A stretch of DNA of 5,603 nucleotides from an uncultured Verrucomicrobia subdivision 3 bacterium (GTDB taxonomy: Bacteria > Verrucomicrobiota > Verrucomicrobiae > Limisphaerales > UBA11358), in the NCBI GenBank assembly GCA_903847285.1, contig CAINDH010000072.1:1-5603 (forward strand), read 5' to 3'. The notes under the pieces were generated by a model. That model saw only the letters and a list, made by a program, of their open reading frames with translations, was not told the origin of the DNA and made no database searches. Made by a program: the position numbers and the translations under genes. Below are positions 1-5,603 of the stretch, one piece after another (the first letter of the stretch is position 1; the number at the start of each line of letters is the position of its first letter).

Positions 1-189
1 AGAACCACTCGTAATTGTGGTCACCTTTTTGTAACACACAGAATTTTGTGGTGTCAAGGAGGGGTTATTGACCGAAACAGGGTAAATGAGAGGAACTGAT
101 AACGAAAACTGCTCTTGCCATCAGGGTTTTTTCGGATAATTTCTGCGACTCGCGTTCAGGAAAAATTCCAGCGCACGAACTATTATTTT
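1..189 (+). other. efp upstream leader, no gene recognised
   Basis: This stretch is AT-richer than the rest of the window and I see no convincing gene in it. It holds an imperfect inverted repeat: 34-40 (ACACACA) pairs with 47-54 (TGTGGTGT) around a six-base loop, with one bulged G. No T-run follows, so it does not look like a terminator. A TTGACC at 68-73 resembles a -35 box, but no good -10 lies 16-18 bases downstream; TGATAA at 97-102 is too far away. I therefore do not call a promoter, although one for efp most likely lies here. A TTG at 115 could extend the efp frame upstream by 25 residues, but that extension is not EF-P-like. Confidence 0.4.
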
Positions 190-747
190 ATGGCAACAGC
201 AAGCGATCTTCGCCGCGGCATGGCGATCAACTACAACGGTGACATCTCCGTCGTCCTCGAGTTCCAGCACCGCACGCCGGGCAACCTGCGCGCGTTCGTG
301 CAGGCGACGCTCCGCAGCATCCGCACCGGCAAAGCTTCCGATGTGCGTTTCAGCTCCACGGAAAAAATCGAGCCGGTGCCGATGATGACCACCAAAATGG
401 AATACAGCTACAAAGACGGCAGCGATTACGTTTTCACCGACCCGGAAAATTATGAAACCGTGACGCTCGCGGCGGAACTCGTCGGCGATGCGAAAGATTA
501 CCTTACCGAAAACGGCCTCGTGACCGTGACGTTCGTGGAAGAAAAAGCGGTCAGCGTAGAAATTCCCTCCAGCGTTATTCTCACCGTGACTGATGCGCCA
601 GAAGGCATTCGCGGCGATTCCGCCAACAACGTCCAAAAAGCTGTGACGGTCGAAACCGGCATCACCGTGCAGGCACCGCTGTTCATCAAGACCGGCGAAA
701 AGATCAAGGTGGACACGCGCACCGGCAAATACATGGAACGCGCCTGA
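190..747 (+). CDS. efp: Elongation factor P
   Basis: EF-P binds between the ribosomal P and E sites and relieves stalling at consecutive prolines, acting in the cytoplasm. The product is 185 residues, the usual family length. It has the standard three parts: an N-terminal KOW-like domain (about 1-62), a central OB domain (about 66-125) and a C-terminal OB domain (about 128-185). The C-terminal domain carries the hallmark stretch GIRGDSANN and the ending PLFIKTGEKIKVDTRTGKY. I chose ATG 190 because the family starts at this point (MATASDLRRGM) and the 25 residues reachable from TTG 115 have no family counterpart. No Shine-Dalgarno sequence precedes it. The oddity is the tip of the domain I loop: it reads PGNLRA, so Asn32 occupies the position of E. 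coli Lys34, which is modified with beta-lysine, or of the rhamnosylated Arg in Pseudomonas. The gene appears to be a single transcription unit ending at the terminator just downstream. Confidence 0.97.
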   Translation: MATASDLRRGMAINYNGDISVVLEFQHRTPGNLRAFVQATLRSIRTGKASDVRFSSTEKIEPVPMMTTKMEYSYKDGSDYVFTDPENYETVTLAAELVGDAKDYLTENGLVTVTFVEEKAVSVEIPSSVILTVTDAPEGIRGDSANNVQKAVTVETGITVQAPLFIKTGEKIKVDTRTGKYMERA

Positions 748-768
748 TATTTCGACAACACAAATTTC

Positions 769-795
769 AAAGCCCGCCGTTTGGCGGGCTTTTTT
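769..795 (+). terminator. Intrinsic terminator of efp
   Basis: A perfect 8-bp stem, AGCCCGCC (771-778) with GGCGGGCT (783-790), closes a four-base GTTT loop and runs into a T-tract (790-795). It lies 23 bases after the efp stop codon. An A-run (769-771) on the other side could give weak activity on the - strand, but no - strand gene ends here. It separates efp from ptsI, so ptsI probably has its own promoter in the remaining 70 bases or depends on readthrough. Confidence 0.93.
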
Positions 796-864
796 ATTCA
801 CTGAAACTTTACGAGGAATTGCTTTCAAAGCCAGAACGCATCGGTTAATCCTGTGCCAGCGCCT

Positions 865-2640
865 ATGTCAAATCACCCTCAAGGCGAAAAAATCTATCGC
901 GGCATTGCTGTTTCCGGCGGTGTTTGTCGCGGCAAAGTGCTTGTCCTCCACCGCGCGCGGCACATCATCGCGCGCCGCGAGCTTTCTGAAGATGCTGTCA
1001 TTGGAGAAATCAAACGTTTCGAACACACCCTCGTCCGCACCCGCACCCAAATTAAGGAAGTCCAACGTCGTGTCACGGAAAACATGAGCGATACCGAGGG
1101 CGACATCTTCGAGGCGCATTTGCTGATGCTCGAAGATCGCGTGGTGATTGATGAAGTCTTCCGCATGATCCGCGAGCAAAAGGTGAATGCCGACTTTGCC
1201 TACCACAGCGTAGCCACCCGCTATATAGCGGCGATGGAGCAAGTGGAAGATGATTACCTTCGCGAGCGTGCCGCCGACATGAAAGACCTGACCGGTCGCG
1301 TCCTCGACAATTTGCTCGAGGTGAAAGATGCGTTCGACCTCAAGCATATTTCCGAACCTTGCATCCTCGTCGCGCATGAATTAAGCCCGTCCACCACCGC
1401 GCAGTTAAACAAAAAACTTGTGCTCGGCTTTGCGACGGACATCGGGGGCAAGACGTCACACACGGCTATCATGGCCCGCTCGCTGGACATTCCCGCCATC
1501 GTGGGGCTTAAAAACATCAGCGAGGAATTACAGACGGGCGACTACGCGTTGCTGGACGGTTATAACGGCACTGTCGTCATCAATCCGACCGACAAGACTT
1601 TATTCGAATACGGTCAGCTAGAAAAAAACAAGGCCACGCTCGACGAAAAACTTCGCGAAGTGCAATGGCTGCCAGCCGTCACGCTCGATGGCAAAGCCGT
1701 TCATCTTTCCGCCAATATTGAAGACCAGTTCGATGTCGAATCTGTCCTCCAGCACGGTGCTGAAGGCGTAGGGCTTTTTCGCACCGAATTTCTGTTCATC
1801 AACCGCGAGAACCTGCCCGGCGAGGAAGACCAATATCAAGTGTATCGGCAGGTCGCCACCGCGTTGAAACCGCAGCAGGTCATCATCCGCACGCTGGATC
1901 TGGGCGGTGACAAGTTTGCGTCTCACTTACAGCTCGCGAAAGAAGTGAATCCCTTTCTCGGCTGGCGCGCGATCCGGTTCTGCCTCGCGCAGCCGGAAAT
2001 GTTCCGCGCCCAGCTCCGCGCCATCCTCCGCGCCAGCGCCGAGGGCAACGTCAAGATGATGTATCCCATGATCTCCGGCTTGGATGAATGGAATCGCGCC
2101 ACCGCGTTGCTCGAACAATGCAAAGTTGAGTTGCGAGCGGAGAAAATTGCCTTCGATGAAAATCTTGAAGTCGGCGCGATGATTGAAATTCCTTCTGCCG
2201 CGCTCATCGCCGACTCGCTCGCCAAGCGCGTGAAATTTTTTAGCATCGGCTCTAACGATCTCATCCAATACACGCTCGCCGCCGACCGCACGAACGAGAA
2301 AGTCTCACACCTCTACGAGCCGACGCATCCGGGCATTTTGCGGCTCATCAAGATGACCGTGGATGCCGCGCATAAGACCGGCATCTGGGCGGGCGTCTGC
2401 GGAGAAATCGGCGGCGACCCCGTGCTGGTGCCATTGCTCATCGGCCTTGGCGTGGATGAATTAAGCTGCGCGCCCGCCGTGATTCCCGAAGTGAAATACA
2501 TCATCCGCCGCATCAAATATTCCGAGGCGAAGGCCCTCGCCGGCTTCGCGCTGGAATGTGAATCGCCCTCCGAAATCTACGCCCGCTGCGTTGAACTTGC
2601 CCGCGCCACTGCGCCGAGCTTGTTCGAGAATAAAGCTTAA
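865..2640 (+). CDS. ptsI: PTS enzyme I (phosphoenolpyruvate-protein phosphotransferase)
   Basis: Cytoplasmic enzyme I takes phosphate from phosphoenolpyruvate and passes it to a His of HPr, the first step of the sugar phosphotransferase system or its regulatory variants. From ATG 865 the product has 591 residues (E. coli has 575). The phosphorylated His is His199 in GGKTSHTAIMARS. The PEP-binding barrel keeps Arg306 (GLFRTEF), Arg342 (RTLDLGGDK), Glu441 (MIEIPSA), Asn464-Asp465 and Arg475 (GSNDLIQYTLAADR), and Cys512 (GVCGE). All sit ten residues after their E. coli equivalents. There is no N-terminal GAF domain, so this is classical EI rather than the nitrogen-type PtsP, although automatic pipelines may still use ptsP. 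A GTG at 853 in the same frame would add four residues; neither start has a clear ribosome binding site, and I prefer the ATG. No HPr or EII gene is in the window, so whether it feeds sugar transport or only regulation cannot be told. Confidence 0.96.
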   Translation: MSNHPQGEKIYRGIAVSGGVCRGKVLVLHRARHIIARRELSEDAVIGEIKRFEHTLVRTRTQIKEVQRRVTENMSDTEGDIFEAHLLMLEDRVVIDEVFRMIREQKVNADFAYHSVATRYIAAMEQVEDDYLRERAADMKDLTGRVLDNLLEVKDAFDLKHISEPCILVAHELSPSTTAQLNKKLVLGFATDIGGKTSHTAIMARSLDIPAIVGLKNISEELQTGDYALLDGYNGTVVINPTDKTLFEYGQLEKNKATLDEKLREVQWLPAVTLDGKAVHLSANIEDQFDVESVLQHGAEGVGLFRTEFLFINRENLPGEEDQYQVYRQVATALKPQQVIIRTLDLGGDKFASHLQLAKEVNPFLGWRAIRFCLAQPEMFRAQLRAILRASAEGNVKMMYPMISGLDEWNRATALLEQCKVELRAEKIAFDENLEVGAMIEIPSAALIADSLAKRVKFFSIGSNDLIQYTLAADRTNEKVSHLYEPTHPGILRLIKMTVDAAHKTGIWAGVCGEIGGDPVLVPLLIGLGVDELSCAPAVIPEVKYIIRRIKYSEAKALAGFALECESPSEIYARCVELARATAPSLFENKA

Positions 2641-2733
2641 CTTTTCGCACGGCGCAAAAAACCCGCTACACCCGGCGTTGATTCCGCCGATGAATCATAA
2701 TCGGCCACCGCTTTGCCTGGGCCGCACTGAATC
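2641..2733 (+). other. ptsI-cheX intergenic gap
   Basis: Ninety-three bases separate the two genes. A 6-bp hairpin, GCCGAT (2686-2691) with ATCGGC (2700-2705), has an eight-base loop but no following T-run, so I do not call it a terminator. No promoter boxes or Shine-Dalgarno sequence stand out. Cotranscription of the downstream gene with ptsI remains possible. Confidence 0.3.
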
Positions 2734-3219
2734 ATGAATGTAGCCATCCCATCCGCCGAAATTCGCACCTATGTCACGGGCCATCTCGAAACCGTTTTCG
2801 ACACCATGCTCGCCATGAAAGCCGTGCCGTCCGCCAGCAACAACGCGCCGGAAATTTCCGGCGAACGCATCACCGGCACCGTCGGCATGGCGGGCGATAG
2901 TGTCACCGGACAAATTTATCTGCACCTCACCGCGCCCTTCGCCATGAACGCCACTGCCGCCATGCTGGGACTGAAGCCCGAAGAAATTTCCGGAGACACG
3001 GAAGTGAACGATGTCATCGGCGAAGTGACGAATATGATTGCTGGCGGTTTGAAATCCTGGCTGTGCGATGCTGGCGCGACCTGCGCGTTGACCACGCCCG
3101 CCGTCATTCGCGGCAATTCATTCAGCGTCACCCCCAAGCCCGGCGTGGAATTTTTCTGCATCACCTTTGAATGCCAGGCCATCCCTGGCCTTGTGGAAGT
3201 CCACATCAAATTCAACTAA
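2734..3219 (+). CDS. CheX-family protein (CheY-P phosphatase-like)
   Basis: CheX proteins of the CheC/CheX/FliY family are cytoplasmic dimers that remove phosphate from the response regulator CheY-P. The 161-residue product matches the family length. It shows the diagnostic helix EVNDVIGEVTNMIAGGLKS (residues 90-108), in which Glu97 and Asn100 form the catalytic E-x-x-N pair. The central part is glycine- and strand-rich (about 43-70), followed by a short helix and LGLKPEEI, as in CheX. The C-terminal half alternates strands and ends in VEVHIKFN. ATG 2734 is the only sensible start, and no Shine-Dalgarno sequence is seen. No cheA, cheY or flagellar gene is nearby, so the partner is unknown; many such orphan proteins in non-chemotactic bacteria may act on other receiver domains. 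Family assignment is from motif memory and reasonably sure; the phosphatase role is inferred. Confidence 0.85.
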   Translation: MNVAIPSAEIRTYVTGHLETVFDTMLAMKAVPSASNNAPEISGERITGTVGMAGDSVTGQIYLHLTAPFAMNATAAMLGLKPEEISGDTEVNDVIGEVTNMIAGGLKSWLCDAGATCALTTPAVIRGNSFSVTPKPGVEFFCITFECQAIPGLVEVHIKFN

Positions 3220-3255
3220 AGTTGCCCCTGTCGTTTGGCCGCGGGTAAAACTAAC
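3220..3255. other. Convergent intergenic gap
   Basis: Only 36 bases separate the stop codons of the CheX-like gene (+ strand) and the CWC-prepilin gene (- strand). I see no stem followed by a T-run in either direction, so transcripts may run into the opposite gene or end by another mechanism. Confidence 0.5.
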
Positions 3256-4020
3256 TCACTGCGCCGCCAAAATTTCCACGCGCAACTGACCGAGGTTTTG
3301 CAAAGGTAAACGGCGGTCGCGCGAGCCTTCCATCATTTTTTCCGCCGCTACATGGCCGTCGGCGAAGGTCACATTGGCGCGCTCAGCGTGGCGGAAATGA
3401 CCGTGCGCGTAGTAGTTCGCACTCGCAAAATTTGTGGACGCATCCAAGTAATACCATTCCTCGATCATCGGATGGCTTGGCGAAGCGGGTGCTTGAAAAT
3501 CATTCGCTTGCGCGGCATCGGCAAAGATAGCGGTTTCTGAAACGCTGCGAAGTTGGCTGATGTTGAGGGGGGCGCTGTAGGGGGAAAGTTTTTGGTTGTA
3601 GCCGTAACTGAAGACGACGTTGTTCGCTTTCAATTTAAATTGTGGGCTGAAGGCGTCGAGCGATGGACATAGGCGGATGTCTGACCCGTTGAGATAGGGA
3701 AATAATTTTCCGGTGGACAGATCAAACGGGCGCTGGCCTTCGGGCTGGCTGTTGTTGAGCCAGCCAAACCACCAGAGGGTTCCGCTGTTGGTGTTCCCTT
3801 CAGAAATCTTGAAACATTTTCCCGCGTTATCGTCCCAATACAGCATCGTGGCGATGCCAAGTTGCCGGAGATTACCCTGACAGTCCGCGCGTTTCGCCGT
3901 GGCTGTGGCTTTGCCCAGTGCCGGCAGCAGCATCGCGGAGAGAATGGCGATGATGGCAATGACGACAAGCAATTCGATCAACGTGAACCCGCCTTGACTG
4001 CGCTCCAACTTCACGCCCAT
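3256..4020 (-). other. Prepilin module with possible internal start at 4020
   Basis: Starting at ATG 4020 would give a 254-residue protein beginning [16 protein letters not shown], which is what a free-standing verrucomicrobial or planctomycetal prepilin normally looks like: a leader of 11 residues, the G-F cleavage site and Glu at +5. The bases just before this ATG show no GGAGG-like sequence, but neither do the other starts in this window, so that does not decide the matter. There is no stop codon between the cysteine domain and this Met. Such proteins are usually pseudopilins or surface fibre subunits inserted in the inner membrane and processed by a PilD-type peptidase. Confidence 0.5.
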
Positions 4021-4272
4021 CGGCGCATGGCGGGTTGGTTGCGGCGCGTTCGAACGAAATAATTCGTGCCGGAGTTGAAAACTACCGATGCATTTCCGGC
4101 AAATGCACGCGCGATTGCGGAAATTTTCCGGCACGCGCGCGAGAAGTTCATCGGCAATCTCCACATCCGCGCACCAGCACCGGCCCTTGAAAGCGTGCGG
4201 CGAGCAGAGCTGGCACTCGTTCGCGCCGCCACACAAGGGGCACGCCGCTGGATTGAAAAACTTCTGGTTCAT
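3256..4272 (-). CDS. CWC cysteine-rich domain fused to H-X9-DG prepilin-like protein
   Basis: The 338-residue frame joins two modules. Residues 11-61 form a cysteine-rich CWC domain with nine cysteines: [10 protein letters not shown] at 11-20, then Cys23, CWC at 32-34 and CICRKC at 56-61. This is probably metal binding, although its function is unknown. Residues 85-338 look like a whole prepilin-like protein: Met85 with a basic leader, the type III signal GG-FTLIE (cleavage expected between Gly95 and Phe96, Glu100 at +5), a hydrophobic helix to about residue 118, a variable globular part, and a closing His295-x9-Asp305-Gly306 motif. The start at 4272 is supported by its ATGA overlap with the upstream stop codon. 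Prepilin leaders are usually under about 30 residues, so a 95-residue leader containing a folded cysteine domain is unusual. Alternatively, translation also begins at ATG 4020 and makes a normal prepilin. It is second in a B12-riboswitch operon. I am confident of both modules, less so of the fusion product. Confidence 0.86.
   Translation of the reverse strand: MNQKFFNPAACPLCGGANECQLCSPHAFKGRCWCADVEIADELLARVPENFRNRACICRKCIGSFQLRHELFRSNAPQPTRHAPMGVKLERSQGGFTLIELLVVIAIIAILSAMLLPALGKATATAKRADCQGNLRQLGIATMLYWDDNAGKCFKISEGNTNSGTLWWFGWLNNSQPEGQRPFDLSTGKLFPYLNGSDIRLCPSLDAFSPQFKLKANNVVFSYGYNQKLSPYSAPLNISQLRSVSETAIFADAAQANDFQAPASPSHPMIEEWYYLDASTNFASANYYAHGHFRHAERANVTFADGHVAAEKMMEGSRDRRLPLQNLGQLRVEILAAQ
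4269..4272 (-). other. ATGA stop-start overlap
   Basis: On the - strand the TGA of the secreted-protein gene (4271-4269) overlaps the ATG of the CWC-prepilin gene (4272-4270). This four-base overlap is the classic sign of translational coupling and of a shared mRNA. It fixes the start of the downstream frame at its cysteine domain rather than at the prepilin part, and puts both genes under the upstream riboswitch. Confidence 0.85.
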
Positions 4273-5252
4273 GGCCGTTCCGCACGGATGCGGTAAAAGG
4301 CGGCGGGCGCCGTGGGATTTGTATCTTCCAACGTCACGCTGCCGTTCGCGCTGGGATTGCTGTTCGTGACGGTGGCCCAAGTCTGCAATTGGGTGGAGCG
4401 TTCCAAAGCGTAAATCCAGTTCGTGCGGCCATTGAAGGTTCCCTGCCATTTACCACCGCCATGATTGAGCGCAAAGTTTTGCACAGGCGTCGCGGTGAAG
4501 CCGGCGTCGGGAATGGCAGGCGCGCGCTTATGGGCGTTGTAGGGGGCGTCTAGGTCGTAATGATAAGGGCTAGCGGCCACAGAGAAACCGATCCATGAAC
4601 CGTTGGTCAAGGTCATGCCATCGAGACCAATTTGCGCAAGTTCCCATTCTCCATGATAACCACTCGAGGCATAAATCGGATCGGTTGAAGTCCAGTAGGT
4701 GTTCGTCCCGCGATCGGGTGCATTCGTAAGACCGCCGCTGGCTCCGGCTTCCGTCCACATTTCCCAGTTCGGCCCATAATATCCGCCCCAGTAAACATCG
4801 CCGCTCAACACGGGACCGGCGGCGTCGATGTCCACGGTGACGTTGGTGAGAAAACGATCCGTGAAAAAATTCGTTTGCGTGGCGTCTTTAATGCCGGAGA
4901 GTCCGGCACCGGACAAACGGTAAGAAATGCCTTCCACGTAGGTTCCGAAGGTGGTCTTGATCGCGACGGCGAGCGTGGGGTCGGCGGCGTCGATGGCCTT
5001 TAACATTTCTGTGCCTGTCGCCGGACTGTTGAAACGATAACCCCAAGCCAGCGTTTTGTTGACGATGGGAGCAGGCACGCTGGAACTGGCGAAAGGTCCG
5101 ACAAACGTTTCCGGGGTGTTCCATTCAATAACGAGCGCAGCGCGATTGGTTCCCGTGCCGGTCCAGAATTGGATGTCATCCAATGAGACGGCGCCGGAGT
5201 TTTGAGTGACAAACAGGCTGGCCAGCGCCAGCGATGCGATGATTTTTTTCAA
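4269..5252 (-). CDS. Secreted protein of unknown function, first gene of B12-riboswitch operon
   Basis: The 327-residue product begins with a signal peptide: two lysines, a hydrophobic stretch to about residue 15, and probable cleavage after SGA (residue 21). It should leave the cytoplasm. The N-terminal domain has the pattern W30[14 protein letters not shown]44, then LAWGYRF (68-74), ATG-x2-ML (78-84) and AADP (89-92), followed by a region rich in Gly, Trp and Tyr (about 150-200) and an [14 protein letters not shown] segment (228-241). I associate the first motifs, from memory, with exported proteins of planctomycetes, cyanobacteria and Bacteroidetes, but cannot assign a function. Residues about 275-327 ([11 protein letters not shown] to AFYRIRA) match the beta-strand module that ends many verrucomicrobial exported proteins. 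The start is TTG 5252: an in-frame TAG lies two codons upstream and no ATG occurs early. Being directly under a cobalamin riboswitch, it is a candidate for B12 or corrinoid capture; that is inference from context only. Confidence 0.87.
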   Translation of the reverse strand: MKKIIASLALASLFVTQNSGAVSLDDIQFWTGTGTNRAALVIEWNTPETFVGPFASSSVPAPIVNKTLAWGYRFNSPATGTEMLKAIDAADPTLAVAIKTTFGTYVEGISYRLSGAGLSGIKDATQTNFFTDRFLTNVTVDIDAAGPVLSGDVYWGGYYGPNWEMWTEAGASGGLTNAPDRGTNTYWTSTDPIYASSGYHGEWELAQIGLDGMTLTNGSWIGFSVAASPYHYDLDAPYNAHKRAPAIPDAGFTATPVQNFALNHGGGKWQGTFNGRTNWIYALERSTQLQTWATVTNSNPSANGSVTLEDTNPTAPAAFYRIRAERP

Positions 5253-5346
5253 CGACTAATCTTTCAACAAGGTCTGCGCGAAAAATATTTCACGCGGACG
5301 GGTTTGATTTGGAAGACCAGCGAGGAGCCGGAAGATTTTTGGAAAT

Positions 5347-5385
5347 AAAAAAACCTCCAGACTCCGGCAAAACGGGGAATGAAGG
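5347..5385 (-). terminator. Probable riboswitch-controlled terminator
   Basis: Read on the - strand, CCUUCA (5385-5380) pairs with the UGGAGG side (5359-5354), one pair being G-U. Inner pairs are partly mismatched, and a CCG/CGG stack lies near a short U-rich loop. Seven U residues follow (5353-5347). It lies about 100 bases after the aptamer and 94 bases before the start codon, where an expression-platform terminator would sit. The stem is imperfect, so confidence is moderate. Confidence 0.6.
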
Positions 5386-5397
5386 CATTCAACGAGT

Positions 5398-5468
5398 CCC
5401 GTCGAAAACAGATCGGCGGGCTGGCTCCATCCTTCTCTTTGCGGAGAAGTGCCTCGAATCGTTCGAGG
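5398..5468 (-). other. Three hairpins in the riboswitch leader
   Basis: Between aptamer and terminator the leader can form three local stems. The first is a perfect 7-bp stem at 5452-5468 (CCTCGAA, three-base loop, TTCGAGG). The second is a 6-bp stem at 5432-5449 (CTTCTC with GAGAAG). The third is an 8-position stem with one mismatch at 5398-5420 (CCCG..CGA with TCGACGGG). They fill the region with RNA structure and argue against any reading frame there being translated. The middle one holds a segment that could pair with the terminator. Confidence 0.55.
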
Positions 5469-5479
5469 CTGACGAGCGC

Positions 5480-5603
5480 AGTCAAACCGGTATCCTGACT
5501 CTGGCTTCAAACCTTTTCCCGCCTTCCCGAGCTTTCGCCCAGTGGCATTGGGAATTGTAGCCGTTACAGTGGCGCAACCGTCCCGGATTCTCACCGGGTT
5601 CCC
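5480..5603 (-). promoter_or_regulatory. Cobalamin (B12) riboswitch aptamer, 5' end cut by window edge
   Basis: On the - strand the core motifs of the cobalamin riboswitch occur in order. GGGAA is at 5603-5599. The GGUGAGAAUCC element lies in a 5-bp stem at 5598-5582. GCCACUGUAAC, the most conserved block, is at 5573-5563. The GCCACUGGG ... CGGGAAGGC arm spans about 5548-5521. The B12 box, GCCAGAGUCAGGAUACCGG, is at 5505-5487. The 5' strand of the closing helix and the promoter lie beyond the window, so the aptamer is incomplete here. Known members bind adenosyl-, methyl- or hydroxocobalamin and lower expression when B12 is plentiful. This one faces the secreted-protein and CWC-prepilin operon, 228 bases from its start codon. 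The identification is firm; which cobalamin form it prefers cannot be judged from this fragment. Confidence 0.94.

Noticed and set aside
68..102. sigma-70 promoter from TTGACC to TGATAA
   Set aside because: The spacer would be 23 bases, well outside the 16-18 normally used, and no alternative -10 fits.
115..189. TTG start extending efp by 25 residues
   Set aside because: The extension has no counterpart in the EF-P family, and ATG 190 gives exactly the usual N terminus and length.
121..828. Long open frame on the - strand opposite efp
   Set aside because: It lies wholly antisense to a well-identified gene and has a His/Ala/Arg-heavy composition typical of a GC-biased reverse frame. It also reads through the efp terminator stem and shows no recognisable domain.
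853..864. GTG start for ptsI four residues upstream
   Set aside because: Possible, but ATG 865 is a stronger codon, the added residues are not conserved, and no ribosome binding site favours the GTG.
1618..2291. Several open frames on the - strand inside ptsI
   Set aside because: The sense strand encodes an intact enzyme I with all catalytic residues; the antisense translations have no motifs.
3176..3191. 6-bp hairpin (AGGCCA/TGGCCT) near the end of the CheX-like gene as a terminator
   Set aside because: It lies inside the coding sequence and has no T-run on either strand.
4273..4449. Upstream extension of the CWC-prepilin frame by 59 residues from an ATG at 4449
   Set aside because: It overlaps the conserved C-terminal module of the secreted-protein gene in another frame. 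The ATGA overlap start at 4272 leads straight into the CWC domain.
5256..5594. Open frames on both strands across the right-hand end
   Set aside because: They run through the cobalamin aptamer, leader hairpins and terminator, which are structured RNA, and have no protein-like features.

Overview
The window looks like chromosomal DNA from the Verrucomicrobiota (Planctomycetota-Verrucomicrobiota-Chlamydiota group). This is inferred from family content, not from any marker comparison. It holds an H-X9-DG type prepilin, a secreted protein with the C-terminal strand-rich module common in verrucomicrobial exported proteins, an elongation factor P with an Asn-tipped loop, and almost no Shine-Dalgarno sequences before well-supported starts.

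The left half (1-3219) reads on the + strand. After an AT-richer leader (1-189) comes efp (190-747), closed by a strong intrinsic terminator (769-795). Then comes PTS enzyme I, ptsI (865-2640), with every catalytic residue in place. After a 93-base gap follows a CheX-family protein (2734-3219). These look like housekeeping and signalling genes; no HPr, EII, CheA or CheY gene is visible here.

The right half (3256-5603) reads on the - strand and is the notable part. The window edge cuts through a cobalamin (vitamin B12) riboswitch (about 5480 to beyond 5603). Its leader carries several hairpins and a probable U-tract terminator (5347-5385), then a two-gene operon joined by a 4-base ATGA overlap. 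The first gene (4269-5252, TTG start) encodes a secreted protein of 327 residues. The second (3256-4272) is one uninterrupted reading frame joining a nine-cysteine CWC domain (residues 11-61) to a complete type IV prepilin-like protein (GFTLIE signal at residues 95-100, H-X9-DG motif near the C terminus).

Neither gene is a known B12 synthesis or B12-dependent enzyme gene. The riboswitch therefore predicts that this exported protein and pseudopilin pair is made when B12 is scarce, and a role in B12 scavenging or export across the envelope is a testable idea. The two halves converge with only 36 bases between stop codons and no recognisable terminator there. No tRNA, rRNA, CRISPR, insertion sequence or transposase was seen.
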